A stretch of 6,779 nt of DNA, from contig SUVZ01000209.1 in NCBI GenBank assembly GCA_015061765.1, positions 1-6,779 on the forward strand, given 5' to 3'. Positions 1-5,590 of this stretch are shown here, one piece after another. A program made the position numbers and the translations under genes. The DNA is from Lentisphaerota bacterium. GTDB lineage: Bacteria; Verrucomicrobiota; Kiritimatiellia; RFP12; UBA1067. Each line of letters starts with the position of its first letter. Position 1 is the first letter of the stretch. Below the pieces are notes generated by a model. The model saw nothing but the letters and a program-made list of their open reading frames with translations. It did no database searches and was not told the origin of the DNA.

Positions 1-39
1 TTCAATTGGTCAACTGCGGGTGTTCGTCCCGAGAAGTGA
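1..39 (+). CDS. Possible 3' end of an upstream gene (12 codons)
   Basis: Reading from base 1, one frame stays open for 12 codons (FNWSTAGVRPEK) and stops at TGA 37-39. The stop lies 26 nt before the ATG of the SGNH hydrolase, with that gene's ribosome binding site in between, which is typical spacing inside an operon. This is only a positional argument: the peptide is too short to assign to a family, and an open stretch of this length occurs easily by chance. If real, the upstream gene probably shares a transcript with the hydrolase. Confidence 0.3.
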   Translation, partial: FNWSTAGVRPEK

Positions 40-65
40 AATTTCGAAACGAGGAAGTGCATCAA

Positions 66-1397
66 ATGAAACTGATGTTTGCATTAATTGCAGCAATGGC
101 GGGGTTTTCGGGGTTTTGTGCTGCGGAGTGGACACTCACGGGTGACTGGGAGCTCCTTGTGAAGGAGGGCGGTGGGAGACTTTCTTGCAGGGTAGAGCCG
201 CCGTTGCGCGTTTCGGTTGCTGGAGAGCGTCAGGAAAAGCTGCCGATTTTCAATCCGAAGAAGTACGAATGTTTCCGCGGACGGCAGTTTAAAGGTGTTT
301 ACGCGCTCGGATGTTCGGTAAAATTCGCGCTTGTGCCGGAATCCGTGAAGTTTCGCGATGCGAAGGGAAGGCTGCTTGTGCGCGGCGTCGATTATGAGAT
401 TGACGGACCTTGGGGACTGTTTGGCAGACTGGAGAAAGGCCGCATTGGCCCGAATGATCCGGTTACGACCGATTACGCATATTACATGAGGCGCATCGAT
501 TCCGTTCTGCGCAATGCGTCAGGGCGACTTGTCTACCGCAAGGGAACGCCGCATGTGGCGACGCCGTTGCCACCGGAGACGGTGAAGGGCGAGAGGCGGG
601 TCCTTAATGTCTATGTAGATGCACAGACGAAACGATTGACGACGGAGAATGTGTTTCCAGTTCTGGAAGATTCCTATCCTGTTCAGCATACGATATCGCC
701 ATACGGGGATACCGTGGCGGCGCGTCTTGTGCCGAAAACGATGACAAAACTCAAGAACGGCGGGAAAGTCCGCATTCTAGCCTGGGGAGACAGCATAACC
801 GAGACGCTAGACTACTATCTGACGGACAAGAGCAAGCGCTGGCAAGAAGTGTTTGTCGGCAGACTCCGCAAAATTTTCCCCAAGGCGGAAATTGAGCTTC
901 TGACGGCCGGTTGGGACGGACACTATTCGCGGGATTTCCTTAATGCGCCACCGGAGAGCCCCAGAAATTTCAAGAAGGCCATCCTGGATGTGAAGCCGGA
1001 TCTGGTGATAAGCGAGTTCCTGAACGACTTCTCCATATGCAGGACTCCGGAGCAGTTGAAGAAACTTTATGAGGACGTCTATCTGTCCAGATTCAGGGAA
1101 CAGGGTATTGAATGGATAATCATGACTCCGAGTTACGCTCGTCCGGAACAGATGAAAATCGTTTCGCAGAAAAACTGCGATGAAGATAAAAGGACGTTTG
1201 TTCCCTGTCTTAGAGATTTTGCACAAAAACACGGCATAGCGCTTGCCGATGCGTCTAGGCGCTGGGGGCGGCTGTGGAGGCAGGGCATTCCGTACATGAC
1301 GCTTCTGTGCAATGACATCAACCATCCCGATCCCCGTGGACTTGCCCTTTTTGCGGATGCGCTTATCGAGGATGTTTTCACCGCTCCTTGGCGGTAG
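66..1397 (+). CDS. Secreted SGNH/GDSL-family hydrolase with an unassigned N-terminal domain
   Basis: Predicted 443-residue exported esterase or lipase of the SGNH superfamily. The start is ATG 66, because GAGGAA at 51-56 lies 9 nt upstream and the first 20 residues form a classical signal peptide (MK, hydrophobic core, CAA before Glu21). An in-frame TTG at 6 would bury that signal. The catalytic domain covers about residues 235-443. It shows block I GDSITE with nucleophile Ser243, block II Gly282 in AGWDGH, block III LNDF with oxyanion Asn320 (Leu-Asn-Asp in place of the usual GxND), and block V DINH with Asp417 and His420. Residues 21-230 form a second, beta-rich-looking domain that I cannot assign. 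Family members deacylate carbohydrates or lipids; the substrate here is unknown. The next gene is an exported GH20-like protein 64 nt downstream, so a role on acylated glycans outside the cytoplasm is a reasonable inference. Confidence 0.85.
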   Translation: MKLMFALIAAMAGFSGFCAAEWTLTGDWELLVKEGGGRLSCRVEPPLRVSVAGERQEKLPIFNPKKYECFRGRQFKGVYALGCSVKFALVPESVKFRDAKGRLLVRGVDYEIDGPWGLFGRLEKGRIGPNDPVTTDYAYYMRRIDSVLRNASGRLVYRKGTPHVATPLPPETVKGERRVLNVYVDAQTKRLTTENVFPVLEDSYPVQHTISPYGDTVAARLVPKTMTKLKNGGKVRILAWGDSITETLDYYLTDKSKRWQEVFVGRLRKIFPKAEIELLTAGWDGHYSRDFLNAPPESPRNFKKAILDVKPDLVISEFLNDFSICRTPEQLKKLYEDVYLSRFREQGIEWIIMTPSYARPEQMKIVSQKNCDEDKRTFVPCLRDFAQKHGIALADASRRWGRLWRQGIPYMTLLCNDINHPDPRGLALFADALIEDVFTAPWR

Positions 1398-1461
1398 GCG
1401 TTCTGCGGCGGAAATGCAGCCGTGTTGAAAAGTTTAAATCAGATAAAACAGGATAACGTCC

Positions 1462-2616
1462 ATGAAAGAGCAGAACAGAAGAGAATTTATCAAGATGGCA
1501 ACATTTGCAGGCGGCGCGGCAGCGCTCGGCGGGTGTGCGTCTCCGATATCGGGCGCACCGGTAATCGCCGGAGATAAGGCTTTCGGAGTGTTGTTGCATC
1601 TTGGTGTCAACATGTGGGGCGATTGGACACCGGATCAGTCTAAGATACCGGCATCGGCGGAAGCTCTTGCAAAAATGTATCCCGATGACAAATTGGACGA
1701 TCATGGTCTCATGCCGCATCGGGTTTATGGTTTTTCAAGAGTGGATGATGCTGTTTGGCGCGAATCTACCGGCTTGATGAAATCCGAAGGTCTCAATCTT
1801 GTCATGATAGACCTTGGGGAGGCGTATGCGTATCCGAGCCATCCCGAGCTTTGGGTCAAGGGCAGCTGGAGTCCGGAGAAACTGTCGGCAGAACTCGCCA
1901 GGCTGCGTTCCATGGGGCTTGAACCAGTTCCCAAACTCAATTTTTCAACGGGGCACGACCAGTGGCTCAAGGAATACCACTACATGACGTCCACTAAGCG
2001 CTACTATGAGGTTGTCGCCGATGTGATACGCGATACGGTTGAGGTTTTCGGCAATCCCCGGTATTTCCACATAGGCTTTGATGAAGAGATTCCGATTGCC
2101 CATAAGGACCGTCAGCTCATGGTCATACGTCAGGGCGATCTGTGGTGGCATGATCTCTTCTATGTGATAAGTCTGGTTGAAAAGCATGGTTCGCGGGCCA
2201 TGATGTGGTCTGACAAGATGTGCGGCGGACGCGAAGAATTTTTCAAACGCATGACGAAAAACGTTCTGCAGATCCCTTGGTATTACGGTGATGACTTCTC
2301 GGAAAAGAATCTCAGGTGGAGATCTGAGCTCGAGAAGAAACTCGACAGCTGGGAGTCTCAGGACAATCTCGCCGCTTCCATCATGGAATTGAACAAGGCC
2401 GGCTTTGAGATGATGCCGTGCACTTCCAACTGGGCAAAAGACACCGCTTCCGATGCCATGCTTTCGTTTGTTTCAAAGAGACTGGATCCATCTCTGGTGA
2501 AGGGTGTGCTTACTGCGCCATGGGCGATGTCCTACAAGGAGGAATGGCCGATGATGAAGCGCGGCATAAGGCAGTTTGCCGACGCGAAGCGGAGGTATTT
2601 CCCGAAAAAAGGGTGA
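1462..2616 (+). CDS. Tat-exported, probably lipid-anchored GH20-like TIM-barrel protein
   Basis: 384 residues. AGGA at 1450-1453 lies 8 nt before the ATG. The N-terminus has a twin-arginine signal (NRREFIKM, Arg6-Arg7) and an Ala/Gly-rich core ending in LGGC, a plausible lipobox with Cys25. It is therefore likely exported folded and may be anchored as a lipoprotein. The mature part resembles glycoside hydrolase family 20 catalytic domains: FHIGFDEE at residues 202-209 matches the GH20 HxGGDE signature with the Asp-Glu pair at 207-208, although the second Gly is Phe. Conserved-looking blocks nearby are PKLNFSTGHD (about 157-166) and RQGDLWWHD (about 221-229). I recall similar proteins annotated as Tat pathway signal or GH20-related proteins in Lentisphaerae and Planctomycetes, without biochemical characterisation. 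GH20 enzymes remove terminal beta-linked GlcNAc or GalNAc; that specificity is not proven here. It is probably co-transcribed with the upstream SGNH hydrolase and once preceded the sugar genes now in ruins. Confidence 0.75.
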   Translation: MKEQNRREFIKMATFAGGAAALGGCASPISGAPVIAGDKAFGVLLHLGVNMWGDWTPDQSKIPASAEALAKMYPDDKLDDHGLMPHRVYGFSRVDDAVWRESTGLMKSEGLNLVMIDLGEAYAYPSHPELWVKGSWSPEKLSAELARLRSMGLEPVPKLNFSTGHDQWLKEYHYMTSTKRYYEVVADVIRDTVEVFGNPRYFHIGFDEEIPIAHKDRQLMVIRQGDLWWHDLFYVISLVEKHGSRAMMWSDKMCGGREEFFKRMTKNVLQIPWYYGDDFSEKNLRWRSELEKKLDSWESQDNLAASIMELNKAGFEMMPCTSNWAKDTASDAMLSFVSKRLDPSLVKGVLTAPWAMSYKEEWPMMKRGIRQFADAKRRYFPKKG

Positions 2617-2680
2617 AATGTGCGCAGGCGCTTTCTGTTTCTCCCAACAGTGAAGGCTTTTAAGTAAGGAAATTTGTGAA

Positions 2681-2758
2681 ATGAATGTAGAAGTCAAAGG
2701 GCGGAAGCTGTGGTTCCTCTCGCTCGCGGCGGCGATGGGCGGGTTTCTGTTCGGATAG
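2681..2758 (+). pseudogene. N-terminal stub of an MFS sugar porter, cut off at TAG
   Basis: A ribosome binding site (AAGGA 2666-2670) and ATG 2681 open a frame of 25 codons that ends at TAG 2756-2758. The peptide ends in LAAAMGGFLFG. This matches the first transmembrane segment of sugar porter family MFS transporters, where GGFLFG is followed by Tyr/Phe-Asp and the rest of a protein of about 450 residues. Here the next codon is TAG instead of a Tyr codon, and the sequence after it belongs to an L-fucose isomerase-like enzyme. All other transporter segments are missing. The translation start signals look intact, so the stub may still be translated. It follows the GH20-like gene by 64 nt, consistent with an ancestral operon in which glycan products were imported by this transporter. 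Confidence 0.65.
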
Positions 2759-3445
2759 AGGATCGATGCATTGGCCCGTCTGGGGGTGGCCGTCGATGCA
2801 ATCATAGATGAGTACGCGCTTGACTCTGTCGCGCTCCGGTGCTGGGATGAATTCCAGACCGAATGGGGTATTTCGCCGTGTGTCATTATGAGCATGCTCA
2901 ACGATCGTGGTATCCCGGCGGCTTGCGAAACGGATGTGGACAATGCCGTGATGATGCAGGCTCTCGGCCTTGCGGCGGGTGAAGGTGCGCCTGTGGCGGT
3001 TTTTGATGTGAACAACAACTACAGAAATGCCAAAGACAAGGCGGTGTTCTTCCACTGTTCGGCAGTGCCGAAGGGGATGCTTTTAGGATCGGGTGTCATT
3101 GAAGACCATCCGATTCTCGCCAAGTCGATGGGGCCTGATACAAGCGTAGGTGTTCATAACGGCAAGATGAAGCCTGGTCCGATAACGGTTGCTTCGCTCC
3201 GTACGGAAAATGGAAAACTGAAGGGCTTCGTAACCGAAGGAGAGATAACGACGCTTGATCCCGGGAAGGGATTTTTCGGTACCGGTTTTGTGTTCCGGAA
3301 GTCGGACGGAAATATGAACGGTCTTTTTAATTACATGGCAGAGAACGGGTATCGACATCATGTCGCGTTCGCATATGGAATGAACGGTGATGTTGTCAGA
3401 GAGGCGTTGGTGAAATACCTTGGCTATGAGATAGATGTTCTCTGA
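2756..3445 (+). pseudogene. C-terminal half of an L-fucose/L-arabinose isomerase-like protein, 5' truncated
   Basis: The frame is open from just after TAG 2756-2758 to TGA 3443-3445. The first usable start is TTG 2771, giving 224 residues, while family members have roughly 450-480 and begin with about 240 residues that are absent here. Family-like blocks (numbered from TTG) are RLGVAVDAIIDEYALDS (3-19), IPAACETDVDNAV (48-60), FDVNNNY (78-84), FHCSAVPKG (94-102) and ENGYRHHVA (191-199). Glu53 and Asp79 fit the metal-binding pair of the FucI fold and one of His196/His197 its distal histidine; this is inferred from family knowledge. The C-terminal half has no frameshift or stop, so the loss is recent or the fragment is still used. 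The intact enzyme would interconvert an aldose and ketose in the cytoplasm. The frame upstream of the TAG encodes the sugar-porter stub in the same register. AGAGGA at 2757-2762 could allow initiation at the TTG. Confidence 0.7.
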
Positions 3446-3447
3446 AT

Positions 3448-3570
3448 GCGGTGTTCTCCTATATGAAGACGGAAACCTCCCAAAAGTGGTGGATTGTAGA
3501 GGCCGAGGGTCGTCCTGATTTGTTGGATCCCGCATTGAAATGCGTGAAATTCCTTCGAGAGAGAACATGA
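3448..3570 (+). pseudogene. C-terminal remnant of a xylose-isomerase-like TIM-barrel sugar isomerase/epimerase
   Basis: Immediately after the fucose-isomerase-like stop, a different frame encodes about 40 residues ending at TGA 3568-3570. The segment reads AVFSYMK, then KWWIVEAEGRPDLLDP, then ALKCVKFLRERT. The pattern of a short helix, then W-[WY]-[IV]-V-E-[AQ]-E-x-x-P, then a final helix is how sugar-phosphate isomerase/epimerase proteins (AP endonuclease 2 / IolE-like TIM barrels) commonly end, where the VE-x-E strand is the last barrel strand. About 250 N-terminal residues that such a protein needs are missing: the frame is blocked upstream by TGA at 3427-3429, and that region codes for the other isomerase. 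There is no credible start. This makes a second truncated sugar-metabolism gene. Family assignment rests on a short motif, so confidence is moderate. Confidence 0.5.
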
Positions 3571-3850
3571 AGGCGGAAATTTCTCGGGGGCTACCCGGAC
3601 GACGGAATAGAACTCGCCGCATCGGCCGGCAATAGGGCATGTATCCTTCCACGCGGCAGGAAGTCCGTGCAGAGCATCGATACCGTCCGCATTTCTGTAG
3701 CGAAACCGACGAGCTTCAGGGTAAGGTTGGTCGACAGCGAGTTGTTGGACTCAACCCACCAGTTCCATGTGCTCGCGCCGGGCTTGCGATTGTTGCGATT
3801 TTCTGCATTACTCTGCTTGACGCGGATGGCGGAAAATTGTATCATACGCC
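3567..3850. other. Stretch of about 280 bp without an intact gene; possible gene debris
   Basis: Three weak coding traces are visible. First, ATG 3567 overlaps the epimerase stop as ATGA, the classic layout of translationally coupled genes, but the frame closes after 22 codons at TAG 3633-3635, so it could be the stub of a lost downstream gene. Second, a + frame stays open from about 3571 to TAA 3874-3876 without a plausible start. Third, a - strand frame from 3863 to 3591 (90 codons) has a protein-like segment with GASTWNWWVES and TLKLVGFATEM and GC-rich third positions, but it has no ribosome binding site and its start lies in the leader of the next gene. I recognise no family in any of them. 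The last 35 bases hold the promoter of the outer-membrane protein gene. Decayed DNA is the best description. Confidence 0.45.
3817..3845 (+). promoter_or_regulatory. Near-consensus sigma70-type promoter of the outer-membrane repeat protein gene
   Basis: TTGACG (3817-3822) and TATCAT (3840-3845) each match the -35 and -10 consensus at five of six positions and are separated by the optimal 17 nt. Transcription would start near 3852, giving a leader of about 29 nt that contains the ribosome binding site AGGAG (3868-3872) and ATG 3881. This supports 3881 rather than the upstream in-frame ATG 3851 as the real start. The strength suggests constitutive, high expression, as expected for a major surface protein. 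Confidence 0.7.
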
Positions 3851-3880
3851 TTGATTTTTCCATCCATAGGAGTTAAAGAA

Positions 3881-4618
3881 ATGAATATCAAGAAAACATT
3901 GCTGGTCTCTGTCGCTTTCGCGATGGTTGCGTCCGTGTCTTTTGCCTCAAAATCCAATGCGGAGGTTGATGAGGCGGCTGGTCGCTACAAGGCTCCCAAG
4001 TCCTATGGATGGACGACGGTTGCTGTCGGTCTTGCAACGCCTGTTGCTCTTCCGTGGGGAATGGAAAAGTGGGATGTTTTTGGTCTTGACCTCAATCTTG
4101 GCTATTCAGATGCGATGAAGATGTACGGTTGGGAGATTGCGCTCGGCGCAAATGTTGCCCGCAAAACCTTTGCCGGCCTTCAGACTGCGGTTGGATTCAA
4201 CTATTCCAACGAGGATGCCTACGGACTGGCTCTCTCGCTCTACAACATGAACAATGCCGAGTTCTACGGTCTTTCCATCGATGCCGTCGGCGTCTCCCGT
4301 GACATGTATGGACTTGAGGCAAACCTCATCGGTTCGATGACGGACAGGACAATGGGTGGTTTGCAGGTTTCTGGTCTTGCCAGCGCTGTTGGCGAAGATG
4401 CCTATGGAGTGCAGATTGCCGGCGGCGCCAACTTCGCTCGCCGTGCGCATGGACTCCAGCTGGCGCTCATCTACAACCAGACGGATCTCCTCTGGGGTTG
4501 CCAGATTGGTCTTGTAAACATGGCGTTTGCCTGCGATCACGGATTCCAGATCGGTCTCGTCAATGTGATTATGGACAACCAGATTCCGTTCCTTCCCTTC
4601 GTGAACGGCTACTTCTGA
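3881..4618 (+). CDS. Outer-membrane surface-repeat protein (LA_2272-like), 245 aa
   Basis: AGGAG at 3868-3872 lies 8 nt before ATG 3881, and the N-terminus is a signal peptide (MNIKKTLL, hydrophobic core, cleavage probably after Ala22 or Ala27). The mature protein is built from an aromatic-Gly-hydrophobic motif (YGL, FGL, HGL, YGV and variants) recurring every 14-16 residues: the Gly lies at 68, 83, 99, 115, 130, 144, 160, 176, 191, 206 and 221. The last units, GCQIGLVN and GFQIGLVN, and the ending PFLPFVNGYF closely recall proteins with LA_2272-type surface repeats, described from Leptospira and widespread in other Gram-negatives. The terminal Phe is typical of outer-membrane beta-barrel proteins. 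Beta-strands pointing in and out of the membrane are therefore likely; the function is unknown. It has its own promoter and terminator and is probably a single-gene transcript. A pore, adhesin or structural surface role are all possible. Confidence 0.8.
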   Translation: MNIKKTLLVSVAFAMVASVSFASKSNAEVDEAAGRYKAPKSYGWTTVAVGLATPVALPWGMEKWDVFGLDLNLGYSDAMKMYGWEIALGANVARKTFAGLQTAVGFNYSNEDAYGLALSLYNMNNAEFYGLSIDAVGVSRDMYGLEANLIGSMTDRTMGGLQVSGLASAVGEDAYGVQIAGGANFARRAHGLQLALIYNQTDLLWGCQIGLVNMAFACDHGFQIGLVNVIMDNQIPFLPFVNGYF

Positions 4619-4633
4619 GCGCCCCGAGAGGGC

Positions 4634-4663
4634 TTGACTGTTCCGGTCTAGCGAATGTAAAGT
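4634..4663 (+). promoter_or_regulatory. Candidate promoter of the phosphatase operon, overlapping the terminator
   Basis: TTGACT (4634-4639, five of six matches) and TAAAGT (4658-4663, four of six) are 18 nt apart. The predicted start near 4670-4671 falls at the end of the terminator's 5' arm, so a transcript begun here could not form the terminator and would reach the HAD gene with a leader of about 110 nt. The -10 is weak and I found nothing better between 4696 and 4779. Treat as a candidate only. Confidence 0.3.
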
Positions 4664-4695
4664 GGGTGCGTTGATTCGGCGCACCCAACTTTTTT
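4661..4695 (+). terminator. Rho-independent terminator after the outer-membrane protein gene
   Basis: A 7-bp perfect GC-rich stem, GGGTGCG (4664-4670) with CGCACCC (4680-4686), encloses a 9-nt loop and is followed after AAC by six T residues (4690-4695). The stem can extend past a single bulged A by pairing AGT (4661-4663) with ACT. It lies 46 nt after the TGA, so it ends the outer-membrane protein transcript and separates it from the phosphatase operon. Confidence 0.85.
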
Positions 4696-4779
4696 GTCTG
4701 GTGCTGAAAATGATTCCTGAAAAGATCGTGGGAATATCGGAGACTGGAAGGTGGTTCTCGTGCAATCGGAGAAAAACGG

Positions 4780-5553
4780 ATGAGAAAACGCTATCTGTTC
4801 TTTGACATCGACCGGACATTGACGGCTGGTGGATATCAAGAGTCCTATGTTCCCGATTCGACCAAGTTCGCCCTATCGAAACTTAGGGAGGACGGGCATT
4901 TCCTCTCTATCGCAACAGGGCGTTCGCATGGCATGGCGGCAGGCTACATGCGTGAACTCGGATTCGAGAATATGGTGAGCGATGGTGGATATGGTGTGAC
5001 GATCGGAGGCAAACTGTTGGGAATAACGCCCTTGCCGAAGGAAAAGGTTGTTCGCCTTGTGCGTGAATGTCAGGAAAAGGGGATTGCATGGGGGGTGCAG
5101 ACGGACGATTCCGCATGTCGTCTCGTTCCCGACGGACGATTCCAGTCCGTCACCAACGATCTCTACATGAAATCCCGCATTGTTCCGGGCCTGGATCCGG
5201 AATCCTTCCCTGAACTCTTCAAGGCGTATGTCGCATGTTCGCCGGAGATCGAGGATACGATCACATCCCTGAGGGATCTTCCTCATTACAGGTTCTTCAA
5301 GGAATATATCTTCGTAGAGCCCATGGACAAGGCCACAGGCATCAAGCGAGTTATGGATCATTTCGGCGCCGACTATTCGGACGTGATAGTGTTCGGAGAT
5401 TCGGAGAACGACCTTTCCATGTTCATTGACGGATGGACAAAGGTAGCGATGGGAAACGCCATTCCCGAACTGAAGGCCAAGGCAGATATCGTGACCACCG
5501 ATGTGGACGCCGATGGCATCTACAACGCCTGCGTTTCCCTTGGACTGATGTGA
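4780..5553 (+). CDS. Cof-type HAD-IIB family phosphatase
   Basis: 257 residues, the usual length for Cof-like HAD hydrolases. CGGAGA at 4767-4772 precedes ATG 4780. All four HAD motifs are present: motif I DIDRTLT with nucleophile Asp9 and acid/base Asp11, motif II SIATGRS with Thr46, motif III Lys184 in MDKATGIK, and motif IV GDSENDLSM with metal ligands Asp207 and Asp211. The region between motifs II and III (about 80-180) is the C2-type alpha/beta cap that selects the substrate. Arg12 replaces the more common Gly of DxDGT, which may alter the active-site edge. The enzyme is cytosolic and Mg2+-dependent. Family members dephosphorylate sugar phosphates, flavin or cofactor precursors, and the substrate cannot be read from the sequence. 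The metallophosphoesterase gene follows after 37 nt, so the two are probably co-transcribed. Confidence 0.9.
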   Translation: MRKRYLFFDIDRTLTAGGYQESYVPDSTKFALSKLREDGHFLSIATGRSHGMAAGYMRELGFENMVSDGGYGVTIGGKLLGITPLPKEKVVRLVRECQEKGIAWGVQTDDSACRLVPDGRFQSVTNDLYMKSRIVPGLDPESFPELFKAYVACSPEIEDTITSLRDLPHYRFFKEYIFVEPMDKATGIKRVMDHFGADYSDVIVFGDSENDLSMFIDGWTKVAMGNAIPELKAKADIVTTDVDADGIYNACVSLGLM

Positions 5554-5590
5554 CGCTTTTCGCAGATACGGAAAACAAAAGGAGAGACGT

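Noticed and set aside
6..65. Extended start of the SGNH hydrolase at TTG 6
   Set aside because: It would put 20 polar residues before a clear signal peptide, and a ribosome binding site at 51-56 points to ATG 66.
807..1325. Antisense open frame opposite the SGNH catalytic domain
   Set aside because: It overlaps the conserved SGNH blocks on the + strand, with no independent support.
1398..1461. Promoter between the first two intact genes (TTGAAA at 1425)
   Set aside because: The only -10-like hexamer, GATAAA at 1442-1447, is 11 nt away, too close for a sigma70 promoter.
2617..2680. Terminator after the GH20-like gene (GCG-CAGG-CGC followed by a T-rich stretch)
   Set aside because: The stem is only 3 bp and there is no uninterrupted T run.
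2756..2758. Recoded TAG that would make one long porter-isomerase protein
   Set aside because: TAG is used as an ordinary stop at 1395-1397 and 6542-6544, and the residues after it do not continue the porter.
3083..3652. Antisense open frame of 189 codons opposite the isomerase remnant
   Set aside because: The + strand shows clear isomerase blocks over the same bases; the antisense protein has no recognisable pattern.
3851..3880. Upstream ATG 3851 for the outer-membrane protein
   Set aside because: It lies at the predicted transcription start, has no ribosome binding site in the transcript, and would precede the signal peptide with ten unsuitable residues.
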